64,000 nt of DNA, taken from positions 248,001 through 312,000 of the forward strand of contig NZ_CP066129.1 in NCBI RefSeq assembly GCF_019242955.1, in the 5' to 3' direction. The DNA comes from Morganella morganii (GTDB lineage: Bacteria > Pseudomonadota > Gammaproteobacteria > Enterobacterales > Enterobacteriaceae). Positions 28,308-38,035 of the stretch are shown one piece after another (the first letter of the stretch is position 1; every line of letters begins with the position of its first letter). Both the position numbers and the translations under genes were made by a program. The notes below the pieces were generated by a model that saw only the letters and a list, made by a program, of their open reading frames with translations, was not told the DNA's origin and searched no databases.

Positions 28308-29753
28308 TCAGCTTAAATCCACATTCTTACTGCCGAACAGCAGGGTAAGCAGGAATCCGGCCAGATAGGCGACGAGCAACCCGCCGGTATAGACCGCCAT
28401 CCCCATGAAGATACCGCTGTCGGATGTCATGACCGGAATCGCGATAATTCCCGATGGTCCGAAAACCGTATTCAGCCCGACCGGATAGCCGAACCAGGCA
28501 ATAAGTCCGATAAAGAACCCGCCCGCCGCACCGCCGAAACAGGCGGTAATAAACGGTTTCACGCGCGGCAGGGTCACGCCGTAGATCAGCGGTTCGCCGA
28601 TGCCGAGGAAACCCGGGATAATCGCCCCGCGGATTTGATTACGCAGAACCGAGTCTTTTTTAGCGCGGATATACAGTGCCAGCGCCGCACCGACCTGACC
28701 GGCACCCGCCATGGCAAGGATCGGGAATAGGGAGTTAAAACCCTGAGTGCCGACCAGTGCGGTATACACCGGGATAAAACCCTGATGGATACCGAACATC
28801 ACCGCAATCAGGAACAGACCGGCGAGAACTGCCGCCCCGAACGGATTGGCGTTGAGATGCATAAACAGCCAGGACATGCCGTCAAACAGCCAGACGCCGA
28901 TCGGCATAATCACAATAAAGGTTAGTGCACCCATAATCAGCAGGGTGATGGCGGATGTCAGAATGATATCCAGGTTTGCCGGAATAAAGCGCCGTACCTG
29001 CCGCTCCACCCATGCGCCGGTGATGGTGGCGATCAGAATACCGATAATGTTACCGCGCGGATCAATACCATGGCCGAAGAAGGTTTCCATACCGGAGTAG
29101 AAACCTTTGGTTGCCTGTGGATCATAACCGAGGATAAACAGCGCCGCGATAATTGCGCCATTGACGCCGGAACCGCCGAAGGCTTTCTGTGCGTTATAAC
29201 CAATCAGTATCCCCATAAAGGTAAACAGCCCCTTGCCGAAGACCTTCATGTAACTGAGTACTTCAACCAGCGTGCTGTTCGGGGCCGGATTTCCGGTGAC
29301 CCAGAGCGACTCAAACAGTGTGGCAAAGCCGAGCAGCAGACCCACGCCGATAAAACCCGGAATAAGCGGGGTAAAAATCGTGGCAAATTTGGCAAGAAAA
29401 CGCTGTACCGGGTTCGTTTGTTTCTCTTTCAGATGCTGTTTCTGATCGGCGGCAATTTCTTTCAGACTGCGGCTGTCAGGTTCACTGCCGGGAACATAGT
29501 CATCCAGATGTTTCTGCATCAGTTCTGCGGCGGTTTGTGCTTTTCCCGGTCCCAGCACAATCTGGAACTGCTCATCACTTTCAATCACACCCAGCACGCC
29601 CTCAATTTTTTTGATAGCGATTTTATCCGCCAGCTGTGTGTTGTGCAGTGTCAGACGCAGGCGGGTCATACAGTTTCCGCTCTGTGCCACGTTACCCGGA
29701 CCGCCGATGGCATCCAGAATCTGTATGATGGTTGACTGACTGATTTTGGCCAT
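28308..29753 (-). CDS. murP: PTS N-acetylmuramic acid transporter, EIIBC
   Basis: This 481-residue PTS permease imports and phosphorylates N-acetylmuramic acid. The EIIB domain has the phosphocysteine in [12 protein letters not shown] (Cys28); the EIIC domain follows from about residue 115 with many hydrophobic segments and [10 protein letters not shown]. It has no EIIA domain, as in E. coli MurP (474 residues), which relies on the glucose EIIA. It follows murQ after 15 bases. Confidence 0.93.
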   Translation of the reverse strand: MAKISQSTIIQILDAIGGPGNVAQSGNCMTRLRLTLHNTQLADKIAIKKIEGVLGVIESDEQFQIVLGPGKAQTAAELMQKHLDDYVPGSEPDSRSLKEIAADQKQHLKEKQTNPVQRFLAKFATIFTPLIPGFIGVGLLLGFATLFESLWVTGNPAPNSTLVEVLSYMKVFGKGLFTFMGILIGYNAQKAFGGSGVNGAIIAALFILGYDPQATKGFYSGMETFFGHGIDPRGNIIGILIATITGAWVERQVRRFIPANLDIILTSAITLLIMGALTFIVIMPIGVWLFDGMSWLFMHLNANPFGAAVLAGLFLIAVMFGIHQGFIPVYTALVGTQGFNSLFPILAMAGAGQVGAALALYIRAKKDSVLRNQIRGAIIPGFLGIGEPLIYGVTLPRVKPFITACFGGAAGGFFIGLIAWFGYPVGLNTVFGPSGIIAIPVMTSDSGIFMGMAVYTGGLLVAYLAGFLLTLLFGSKNVDLS

Positions 29754-29768
29754 GGTGATTACCTTGCG

Positions 29769-30680
29769 TTAAGAGTGTGCCGCACCGGTCAGCGCGTCAC
29801 GGATAAACCCCTGATGCTGTGCCAGCAGGGCTTTGGCGTCACCGGCACTCAGCTGTGCCAGGATCATCACGATGGCGGTTTTGCAGTGTCCGTCACAGGC
29901 GGTAAGTGCCTGTTCTGCGGTCGCTCTGTCACATTCCGTTGCGGCCATCACAATACGTTTTTGCCGCTCAACCAGTTTGGCGTTGGTCGCTTCCACGTCC
30001 GCCATCAGGTTGCCGTACACTTTCCCCGAGCGGATCATCGCTCCGGTGGTGATCATATTGAGTATCAGTTTCTGGGCGGTCCCGGCTTTCATGCGGGAGG
30101 AACCGGTGATCACTTCCGGACCGACCACCGGTGTGATGGCGATACCGGCCAGGCGGCTCATTTCACTGTCCGGGTTGCAGCTGACGGCGGCAACTGTTGC
30201 GCCGAGGGACAGCGCGTATTCCATGCCTCCCAGTACATAAGGGGTGCGGCCGCTGGCGGCGATCCCGACCAGTACATCTTTCTCACTGAAATTCAGCGCT
30301 TTCAGATCACTCACGGCCAGTTCGCGGTTATCCTCTGCATTTTCAACGGCTTTCAGAATGGCTTTATGACCGCCGGCAATCAGACCGACCACCTGCTCAG
30401 CCGGGGTGCCGAAGGTCGGCGGGCATTCGCTGGCATCCAGTATCCCGAGGCGGCCGGAGGTGCCCGCGCCCATATAAATCAGCCGTCCGCCCAGACGGAA
30501 TGCCTGCGCGACGGCATCCACGACCTGTGCCACCTGCGGCAGGGTTTTTTCCACGGCAAGCGCGACGGTCTGGTCTTCGCGGTTAATCACCCGCAGCATA
30601 TCCAGTGTCGGCAGACTGTCGATATCCGCGCTGGCCGGGTTGCGGCTCTCGGTAATCATAGAGGTTAAGTCAATCTTCAT
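29769..30680 (-). CDS. murQ: N-acetylmuramic acid 6-phosphate etherase
   Basis: This 303-residue lyase cleaves the lactyl ether of MurNAc-6-phosphate to give GlcNAc-6-phosphate. The SIS-domain core includes [23 protein letters not shown] and [14 protein letters not shown]. The ATG follows AAAGGA. It is first of the murQP operon, divergent from murR, with a CRP box 58 bases upstream. Confidence 0.95.
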   Translation of the reverse strand: MKIDLTSMITESRNPASADIDSLPTLDMLRVINREDQTVALAVEKTLPQVAQVVDAVAQAFRLGGRLIYMGAGTSGRLGILDASECPPTFGTPAEQVVGLIAGGHKAILKAVENAEDNRELAVSDLKALNFSEKDVLVGIAASGRTPYVLGGMEYALSLGATVAAVSCNPDSEMSRLAGIAITPVVGPEVITGSSRMKAGTAQKLILNMITTGAMIRSGKVYGNLMADVEATNAKLVERQKRIVMAATECDRATAEQALTACDGHCKTAIVMILAQLSAGDAKALLAQHQGFIRDALTGAAHS

Positions 30681-30737
30681 GCGTGATCCTTTGTATAAGA
30701 TATAATCGGCATGCTAGAGAATTAATTATTCTTTTTA

Positions 30738-30753
30738 TGTGAGAGTTATCACA
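30738..30753 (-). promoter_or_regulatory. Consensus CRP site upstream of murQ
   Basis: TGTGAGAGTTATCACA contains both perfect CRP half-sites (TGTGA and TCACA) separated by six bases. It lies in the murR-murQ divergent region, closer to murQ, so cAMP-CRP activation of murQP is likely. The strand given is that of the presumed target. Confidence 0.8.
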
Positions 30754-30872
30754 GAGCGATCTATTCAACTATGATGGTATAGCAGGAATATTTCTGTATC
30801 CCGCCATCTTTTATTTTTAAGTATTGCATTGAATATAAATGTATTTTTTATTATTCAGAGCCGTTGTTTATC

Positions 30873-30912
30873 AGGAATAATTCGGCATTAATTTTTGAAA
30901 TAATTTATTCCT
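30873..30912. repeat. Inverted repeat near the murR start, possible operator
   Basis: AGGAATAA (30873-30880) and TTATTCCT (30905-30912) are perfect complements 24 bases apart, 34 bases before murR. MurR binds two operators in the divergent region in E. coli, so this is a candidate site; the surrounding sequence is AT-rich, which raises the chance of coincidence. Confidence 0.4.
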
Positions 30913-30945
30913 TTTTTATTATCCGGATAAGGAAAACAGACACGC

Positions 30946-31806
30946 ATGGCGATCCTGACAAAAATCAGCTGGGCAAAAGCAGAGCTGGCGGCGAATCAGC
31001 AGCATATTGCTGATTTTATCCTGGCACAGCCGGAAGAGACGGTAACACTCTCCTCTCAGGTACTGGCTGAGCGGGTGGGGGTGAGTCAGTCTGCTATTGT
31101 GAAGTTTAGTCAGAAAATGGGATTTAAGGGTTTTCCGGCACTGAAGGTGGCTATCAGTGAAGAGATTGGCCGTAACCGGGTACTGGCGGCTAATCAGCAG
31201 CAGGCGCTGCATAACCGGATAGAGGCACATGACCCGCTGCTGGTGATTGCCCAGAAACTGGCGCAGGAAAAACAGCATTCCATTACGGAAACCACACGAC
31301 GGATCGATCTTGAACAGATGGCAGAGATTGTCGCGTGTCTGGATCATGCCCGCTGCATTCAGGTTGCCGGTATCGGCGGCTCCGGGCTGACGGCGAAAGA
31401 CCTGGCCTATAAGCTCCAGAAAATCGGGCTGATGACACTGGCGGAAGCGGATCACCATATCCAGATCGCCTTTTCCCAGACGCTGACCGAAAAGGATGTG
31501 CTGGTGGTGTTGTCATTCAGCGGCAAGCGCAAGGATATGCTGGTCACCGCAGCCACGGCGAAAAAACAGGATGCCACGCTGATTGCGATTACCGGCAACC
31601 GTCAGTCACCGCTGGCGAAAATGGCGGATTATGTGCTGGAAACGGTCGCGGAGGAAAATGAGTGGCGCAGTTCGTCCATTTCCTCACGGACAGCACAGAA
31701 TACGGTGACGGATCTGCTGTTTATGGCGCTGTTACAGCGGCGGGAAGAACAGGCCCGGCAACTGGTGATTAATGCCCGCACCATGATTAACAGCCTGGAC
31801 GGCTGA
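30946..31806 (+). CDS. murR: RpiR-family repressor MurR
   Basis: This 286-residue regulator has an N-terminal RpiR helix-turn-helix (LAERVGVSQSAIVKFSQKMGF, residues 39-59) and a C-terminal SIS sugar-phosphate domain (QVAGIGGSGLTAKDLAYKL, VLSFSGKRKDML). In E. coli it represses murQP until MurNAc-6-phosphate is present. It is divergent from murQP with 265 bases between. Confidence 0.92.
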   Translation: MAILTKISWAKAELAANQQHIADFILAQPEETVTLSSQVLAERVGVSQSAIVKFSQKMGFKGFPALKVAISEEIGRNRVLAANQQQALHNRIEAHDPLLVIAQKLAQEKQHSITETTRRIDLEQMAEIVACLDHARCIQVAGIGGSGLTAKDLAYKLQKIGLMTLAEADHHIQIAFSQTLTEKDVLVVLSFSGKRKDMLVTAATAKKQDATLIAITGNRQSPLAKMADYVLETVAEENEWRSSSISSRTAQNTVTDLLFMALLQRREEQARQLVINARTMINSLDG

Positions 31807-31912
31807 TAAGAAAAGAGAGCGGAAATGCTATTCTCAGATTGCTGACACCGTCTCTGGCAGAGATGCCGGGACTTTGATCTGATAAGGTCAGTGCAAAAAC
31901 GGGCTGACCACC

Positions 31913-32032
31913 ATGCTTAAAGAACCCGCCCCGCAGCAATATCAGTCTGAAATAGTGACTCCTGACGAATTGGTTTCTGAAGATCACCTCGTCCGCGAAG
32001 TAGATGCTGTCATTGATTTTGAATTTACCTGA
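31913..32032 (+). mobile_element. Remnant of an IS1182-type transposase
   Basis: A 39-codon frame reads MLKEPAPQQYQSEIVTPDEL and continues VSEDHLVREVDAVIDFEFT before a stop. This is the characteristic N-terminus of IS1182-family transposases (MLKEP-PQQYE-VTLEQLVP-HLVRKIDA-IDFEFI). Everything downstream is lost, so it is an immobile fragment. It lies 65 bases from the end of the T6SS island and may mark its entry or a past rearrangement. Confidence 0.8.
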
Positions 32033-32096
32033 CTATTTCCGCTACTCCGTATCCATTTATTTTTCCGGTTTGGTGTGCCTCATATCGTCGTTTTTA

Positions 32097-32366
32097 CTAT
32101 CCAACCTTAACTGTTGAATCTCCCACCAATACACCTCCGCAATTAATTTTATCACCATTCCTCGCGGCGGGTTTTCCGTCAACAAAAACACTCCCGGAAC
32201 TGCTGACAATAGTCCGGCTGTGATTGCCGTGAGATTCCAGAGAATCACCCAGCCGGGCAATGCCTTTGCTATCCGCGCTGACGGTATGGGAGCCGGATAT
32301 CACTTTCGTCGGTTTATAGCTATCATGGCCGGTACCGGTATCTCCGATAAGAATGACAGAAGGCAT
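32097..32366 (-). CDS. T6SS PAAR-domain spike-tip protein
   Basis: This 89-residue PAAR protein would cap the VgrG spike with a metal-bound cone. The repeats typical of PAAR are visible: ILIGDTGTGHD, ISGSHTVSADSKGIARLGD, FVDGKPAARNGDKINCGG. It carries no toxin extension. It is last in the island, 60 bases after the immunity candidate. Confidence 0.88.
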   Translation of the reverse strand: MPSVILIGDTGTGHDSYKPTKVISGSHTVSADSKGIARLGDSLESHGNHSRTIVSSSGSVFVDGKPAARNGDKINCGGVLVGDSTVKVG

Positions 32367-32426
32367 ACAGTTCCTTATTCAGTAAAAGAGCCATTATATT
32401 ATGTAAAATAATGGCTCTCTTTTATG

Positions 32427-33252
32427 TTAATGAACAACAGTTACCTTACCATCAATGATAGAAAGGTATGGATTGTAGTTAAAACGGCGGCCTTCTTTAT
32501 TTTCAAGCTTGATAGGTGATAATCTGGAATAACCGACTTCATACCGGAAGAGCTGATCATTTTTATACGTATGTAATTCGTATTTATCCCAGTTAACCGG
32601 AACCGCTCTATAGCCATTATCAAAATAGTGCTGAAAATCCATGGAATCCCACATCCTGTCCGGCGTGCCGCCCTGCGTGGTTGCTAACATCTCCCATGCT
32701 CCGCCGGTCATTTTTCGTATTTTTGCTAAGTCCTGTCGTCTGAACGCACGGTGAAGCTCTTCATAAAACGCTTTGATTTTGGGGATATCCTGTTCCGTAA
32801 CCGGTGTGGCTGTAGTCCAGCGCCAGTCCGGCAGGCCATCGGCGCGGAATTTTTTTTGTCACCTCTATTGCACCATCCTCAAAATGACGATTCGACACGC
32901 CGAAATTCACAATTGATTTATCATCCGGGTTATCAGGCACAATTTGTTTATCATTATTGACCAGTAATACCGTCGTTATTACTGGTTCTGACTTATTGCC
33001 GGGATATAATTTATCTACCGTGACTTTACAGGCCATATCGGGGGTTAATCCGGAACCATCCTGATTGAACGGCTCATCCAACATTGCAACCGTAATCGTA
33101 TTTTCCCCGTTTTCCAGTAGCCCGCTGATGGTCTGCCCGGCAAACATTGTACCTGTTGAGGATTTCCGACTATCCATGATCAATATTTCGTTTACTTTTA
33201 TCCAACAGAAAGCGGCTTCGGAGTTGAATGATACCGCGTAGTTTGTTTTCAT
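32427..33252 (-). pseudogene. T6SS immunity candidate, frame broken at an eight-base run
   Basis: Two frames join into one 274-residue protein if the T8 run at 32850-32857 (A8 in the coding strand) is shortened by one base: VTKK continues as FRADGLPDWRWTTATPVTEQ and then through MTGGAWEM to the stop. As given, the first part ends at 32761. I do not recognise the family. Position directly after the effector candidate and before PAAR suggests an immunity protein. The ATG 33252 has AGGTG upstream, but the frame is open further up and encodes a hydrophobic segment ending GHARA, like a signal peptide, with only a TTG (33312) as start. Confidence 0.6.
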
Positions 33253-33301
33253 GATGTCACCTGCCCGGGCATGGCCGGATATGATAAAAACTGAAAAAAG
33301 G

Positions 33302-34996
33302 TTAACCGCCAAAATTAATAAAATGTTCCGACTCTGTTCTTTTAAGTTTGGGAATAATAACCCATTTTTCCGGTTTTGATTTTGGTGTAATTGTTGTATT
33401 GTCACTTCTTGCTCCTGATTCATTGCCGTCACTTTCTGCAAACCCGCCCGAATACCCCGTCGTGACCTCTGCGGATAATCCGTCATGGTAATAAATTGCT
33501 CTCAGGCCTTTCTTACCGTTATTTTCCTTGTCCAGTTCAAAGTAAAATTTTGCGGACATCGCCGCGTCGGCATTGAAAAAACCACTGAGACCGTTCCAGC
33601 GGGCGCCGCCCTCAAGACTGGCTGTACCGCTGACTTTCACATTAAACCCGAGAATCGGACTGATATATCCCCAGTCTCCGGTATCATCCGTTTTGAAAGA
33701 AAAGGTAAACTTCGAAGCCAATTCTAAAACAATATCGATTTTTGCTAATAAAAATGCGCCGTCCTCCCCTTTTTTTACTTTTTTTTTCATCGGCAGCCAG
33801 GACTTCCCTGGCTTTTGTAACGCCATACCGGGCCGGAAATAAAGAAATAAAACTTTGTAGTAAATCCAGTTTTATTTTGAGACCAATCAGCGGGTCTAGC
33901 CCGACATCGCACGACAGTCTGGAAATTAATTCCTTTTCTTTACTCAGAACCAGTTCATTTTTCCCTTTTATGCTCATTACCGGCTTAGTAAGCTCAAAAC
34001 CCAGAATCGGAAACGCATCTTTATCCTTATCGCCTTTTGATACTGATTCCACAAAAAGATTAATTAAATCATTAGTTTTTTTCAGTAAATTAAAATCACC
34101 GGCATTCTTCTGATACGATTGTGTTAATTCATATTCTGTTTTCAGTGAGACTTCACTGGCACCGGCTTTGGATATCAACTCACCTGTTATGCTGACGCCC
34201 GTTTTTTGTATATACTGGCCGGTTGAGACATCACCGGCTTCCTGTTTGTTACTGAACTTCAGCGTTATATTGGCTTCAACGGAGCGGTTAATCGCAATGA
34301 TAAACTTTGCTCTGCAAAGTTGTCTCACTCCCTGTTTAAATAAGATATCCTTAAAGGTACCGACCGGGTTTATCAGTTTACCGGCATACGATAATACCGG
34401 GTAAAGGATTTTTTCCGGAGACTTTGCCAGTTCTTTTTTGTTTAATTCATACCATATCTTATACTGCTCAAAATCATACGGTGCGATGGTATGAAATGGT
34501 CGCCCGTTACACTCCGTTAATACCAGCCGGTATTCCTCCGGTAACGGCCGCTGTCTGAAAATGCTTTTATGTCCAGCAAATCAAATAGGTCAGTCAGCGG
34601 GGATATTTCGTTTTCAAGGCCTTTATATCTTTTCAGGTAGGCCAGCCTTCCTTTATAAGGCGCGGCATTATCAAAACTGATGACCGGACCGGAAAAACGT
34701 TCAGCATAAACCTTGCCGATCGGGCAATTGTGGTTTCCGGAAATGCATTTTTTAGCAGTAGCAGTCAGTTCAACGGGAACACTCATTTCCTCGCGGTGTT
34801 TATCATCAGAAGACTGTACACCGCTTGATAAATCAATCAGATGGAAAAAACGGACATTAAAATTTTTATCCTGCCGGTATATTTTTTCCTCGTCCTTAAA
34901 CTTTAGTTTTGCCTCCAGTGTGCAGGCCGGCGGAATTTTGCACGTCTGGCACGCCCCTGAGATATTGGCCGTTCTGTTTTCTTTTGTGTTTGACAT
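33302..34996 (-). pseudogene. Unrecognised T6SS effector candidate, frame broken twice
   Basis: Three overlapping frames join into one 564-residue protein after two one-base changes: a T-run four long in the coding strand (34558-34561) read as five, giving DIKAFFRQRPLPEEYRLVL, and an A9 run (33779-33787) read as eight, giving DEKKVKKGEDGAF. The start at 34996 follows AGGGA. N-terminal cysteines occur as CQTCKIPPAC. The second half looks beta-rich and contains two related segments beginning FPILGFELTKP and SPILGFNVKVSG. It has no signal peptide. I know no family for it; its place right after the DUF4123 adaptor is the usual effector position. Confidence 0.6.
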
Positions 34997-35020
34997 GGTA
35001 TTCCCTGTTAAGTCAGCACA

Positions 35021-35956
35021 TCATGATGAATGATAGATATCAGGAAGTGCATCGAATAACGATATCAGTAACTTACAGATTCTGTAATTACCGTCACCCT
35101 CTGATCCCGATAAAAAAGACAGCCACTCCGGCGGAATATCACTGAACCGTTTTATCCTGAAAAAGGCCAGGGCATAGCAGAAATACAGATAAGACTCTTC
35201 CTCTGAAACCGATAATCCGTTAAAAAAAGCAATGATATCCTGAGACAGGGCCAGGTATCTCCCAAGGCCGGACGGTGACAGTCCCGCTGGTAACGGTTCA
35301 TAATCGAAACGATCATTCGTCAATGTGCGGCTCATTATTTCAGTGACAGATAACGTAACACCGCTATTGTCACTGTTTGCCTCATACATTAAAAAATAAA
35401 CCGCCATTTTTTTTGCCAGCCTCTGTTCAAATACCGTATTGATTTTTGCATAATCAGCAGCGGAAAATTTCATAAACATGCCGCGCATGGCTGCCTGTTC
35501 AGGATAACGTTTTCTCTGTTTTTCAAACCGGTCAGATTTTTTATGCCCCCACAAACTGGTTTCCAGTTTGGTCACCGGCCCCAGAAAAGTATGTAAACGC
35601 CAGTCATCAAATGTGGCTAAGATTTCCCGGATATTCCGCGGGTCGTAAAAACGCCAGAAGACTGGTTTTTCCTGACCCGGGATGATTACCATGGTGAATT
35701 TCCGCAGGTGGTGGCGTAACTCACGCATCGCCACCGCGGAATAAAGATAAATCCCCCACGGCGTCTGCCGGGTATCCAGCCATTTCCGGACATCATCCGA
35801 CACCTCAACCAGATAAGGGGCTAAATCCGCCATTTCCGGCTGCAGCGGCTCACTGTACAGGCAGCACGCCGGCGGATTGTATTCATCCAGCAGTGAAAAT
35901 ACGTCCGGCTCTGATGCCGCATCGATAACCGCATAACAGATTTCCGGGTCAGTCAT
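35021..35956 (-). CDS. DUF4123 T6SS effector adaptor
   Basis: This 311-residue protein has the DUF4123 pattern: CYAVIDAASEPDVFSLLDEY near the start, WGIYLYSAVAMRELRHHLRKF, and VFWRFYDPRNIREILATF. DUF4123 proteins (Tap/TEC) bind an effector and load it on a cognate VgrG. Starting at MTDPEIC it overlaps the vgrG end by eight bases; an earlier in-frame start would add ten basic residues. The effector candidate follows after 24 bases. Confidence 0.88.
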   Translation of the reverse strand: MTDPEICYAVIDAASEPDVFSLLDEYNPPACCLYSEPLQPEMADLAPYLVEVSDDVRKWLDTRQTPWGIYLYSAVAMRELRHHLRKFTMVIIPGQEKPVFWRFYDPRNIREILATFDDWRLHTFLGPVTKLETSLWGHKKSDRFEKQRKRYPEQAAMRGMFMKFSAADYAKINTVFEQRLAKKMAVYFLMYEANSDNSGVTLSVTEIMSRTLTNDRFDYEPLPAGLSPSGLGRYLALSQDIIAFFNGLSVSEEESYLYFCYALAFFRIKRFSDIPPEWLSFLSGSEGDGNYRICKLLISLFDALPDIYHSS

Positions 35957-37934
35957 TATCCGTCTCCTCCGGTGTTTTCTCCTCATTCAGCGGACAATGC
36001 GCCACAAAGGCTGCACCACTGGCTGCAGCTGCTTTCAGCACCGCAGGATTGGTTGCCTGTAACACATCACCGGGGCTTCCGCCTGAGTTCAGATTAATAA
36101 CCGGCCCTTTGATATCAACACCGCCACTGTGGATAACCACAAAACTGCCGCCGACCTTCAGCGTTATTTTTCCTTTACTTTGCAGCGTGATGTCACCATT
36201 CGCATCGGTACTGACAGCACCCTGTATACGCTCCACGCAATCTCCGGCCAGAATCCGGTGGCTATCACCATCAACCTGTTCCTGATAGTTGCCTGTTGTT
36301 TTATGAGCCCGGCTTCCCTCAACAGTCACCGTACGGTTACCGGCGACGACCAGTTCATCGTTATGCCCGATACTGGTTGTTCTGTCGTAGTTGATCCGCT
36401 CTCCCCGGGAATTCAGTACATTTATCGCCAGATTTTTTTGAGCGTGAACATATATCTCTTCCTGACCGGCTAAATCTTCAAACCGTAATTCATTAAACCC
36501 ATCGCCTTTATGCGTTTTACTGCGGAAAATGGTGCGGGTTTTATCTTTCGGAAGATTCAGCGGGGGACGGTTTCGCCCGTTATACATACAACCGGTAATA
36601 ACCGGCCGGTCAATGTCACCGTTCAGATAGGAAACAATCACTTCCTGACCGATACGCGGGATCGACATAAAACCGTAACCATCACCATTCCAGCCGTGTG
36701 CTACCCGCAGCCAGCAGGAGGCACTATGATCCGGATTTCCCCGGCGATCCCAGTGAAAATAGACTTTCACCGCGCCTTGTTCATTGGTGTAAATTTCTTC
36801 GCCGGGCGGGCCGACCACTGTTGCCAGCTCGTCGCCGTCTGCTGTGGGTTTATAGCGGAACGGCGGGCGCCATTCCTGTGTGCCGGGGATAAACTGCACG
36901 GTGTTGCTGAATGTGGTTCCTTCACCGCCGCTGTTATCTGCCAGCGGCTGTACACCGTGATGACTGACGCTGATCACCTGCCAGGCCGCATTCATGTCGG
37001 CGGAGGGGTGATTTTTCAGGGAGAAAACCTTGCCGGGTCTCAGGGCAAAACAGTTGGTGCCAGCCGTCCCGGTCTGACGGTGATTCTGTGACTGTTCATA
37101 GCGCAGTTGCGTGAACGGTTTGCCCGGCGCATCCTGCTGAAAACGCCCGTAACTTTCAAAGGTGCTGTGCTGCTGATGCACTTCGCCGGTCACCTGATGT
37201 TGCAGCGGGTAGGACGGGCTCTGCGGGTTGTAATCTTTGTGGATCTGAATGTCACCGCACAACTGTTCAGCATAACGCCAGGAGAACGCGGTACTGTCCG
37301 TAATATCCGTATCGGCCTGCGGGTTGTAGGTCAGATGAATACCGGCGGTCATGCCGAGATGGTTATCGCTGTAAAACAGTTTCGGGCCGTCCTCAAACCA
37401 GAAATTAATTCCTTCCTCGAAGGCCAGACGGCACCAGAATTCATATGCAGATTCCCGCTTCTGAGTAATGTATTCCCGCTTTTGGTGTAACTCGTCCTGA
37501 TAGAATTTCAGGTCGTTTTTGACATGCGCTTCTTTCAGCAGAATGGCCAGAATCTCCGGAACTGATTGTTGCCGGAAGATACGGCTGTCCTGATTCAGCG
37601 TCATAATCCACATTTCAGGGCGGATCAGAAAGTGATACCAGGTTTTGTTGCCGTCAGTATTACCCTGTTCAGCGGAGGCCAGCAATCCCTGCACAGTACG
37701 GATGCGGGTGCCGTTACGGGTCACTGTCAGTGAGGCCGCCATACCGAGACATTCTTTAAAACGGACTGACGGCAGCAGGCTGACGACGGAAACCGACAAA
37801 GTAAATAACGAGGATATTTCCTCATTAAGTGTAAATTCAGTGACCTGAAAGGTGTTTTCCGGCAATCGCCCGATTTTGCAGGTAAAGACCAGTCCGGAAC
37901 GCCCCGGCAGCAGATCAGAAATGGAAGGTATCAC
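35949..37934 (-). CDS. vgrG: T6SS spike protein VgrG
   Basis: This 661-residue protein has the T4 gp27-like N-terminal half and the gp5-like half with VYFHWDRRGNPDHSASCWLRV and VSYLNGDIDRPVITGCMYNG, followed by a beta-helix needle (LQSKGKITLKVGGSFVVIH). The C-terminal tail is short (ends PEETDND), so it carries no fused toxin and must deliver separate cargo. It is 101 bases after hcp. No T6SS sheath, baseplate or membrane-complex genes lie in this window, so this is an auxiliary cluster. Confidence 0.93.
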   Translation of the reverse strand: MIPSISDLLPGRSGLVFTCKIGRLPENTFQVTEFTLNEEISSLFTLSVSVVSLLPSVRFKECLGMAASLTVTRNGTRIRTVQGLLASAEQGNTDGNKTWYHFLIRPEMWIMTLNQDSRIFRQQSVPEILAILLKEAHVKNDLKFYQDELHQKREYITQKRESAYEFWCRLAFEEGINFWFEDGPKLFYSDNHLGMTAGIHLTYNPQADTDITDSTAFSWRYAEQLCGDIQIHKDYNPQSPSYPLQHQVTGEVHQQHSTFESYGRFQQDAPGKPFTQLRYEQSQNHRQTGTAGTNCFALRPGKVFSLKNHPSADMNAAWQVISVSHHGVQPLADNSGGEGTTFSNTVQFIPGTQEWRPPFRYKPTADGDELATVVGPPGEEIYTNEQGAVKVYFHWDRRGNPDHSASCWLRVAHGWNGDGYGFMSIPRIGQEVIVSYLNGDIDRPVITGCMYNGRNRPPLNLPKDKTRTIFRSKTHKGDGFNELRFEDLAGQEEIYVHAQKNLAINVLNSRGERINYDRTTSIGHNDELVVAGNRTVTVEGSRAHKTTGNYQEQVDGDSHRILAGDCVERIQGAVSTDANGDITLQSKGKITLKVGGSFVVIHSGGVDIKGPVINLNSGGSPGDVLQATNPAVLKAAAASGAAFVAHCPLNEEKTPEETDND

Positions 37935-37998
37935 AACGCCTCCGTACAGTAACTGTCACGGACAGCGATGGCTTTTGTGTCCGCAGAGAAAAGAAAAC

Positions 37999-38029
37999 CA
38001 GCCCGGTCGATCTGATACCTGCCGGGCTG
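37999..38029 (-). terminator. Possible terminator between hcp and vgrG
   Basis: CAGCCCGG and CCGGGCTG form an 8-bp stem with a 15-base loop, followed on the minus strand by a T-rich stretch (GTTTTCTTTTC). It lies just after the hcp stop and may reduce read-through into vgrG, so that Hcp is made in excess. Confidence 0.65.
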
Positions 38030-38035
38030 TATTCA

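Noticed and set aside
29775-30668. Plus-strand open frame of 297 codons over murQ
   Set aside because: It is antisense to murQ; its His-, Gly- and Arg-rich composition is typical of a mirrored frame.
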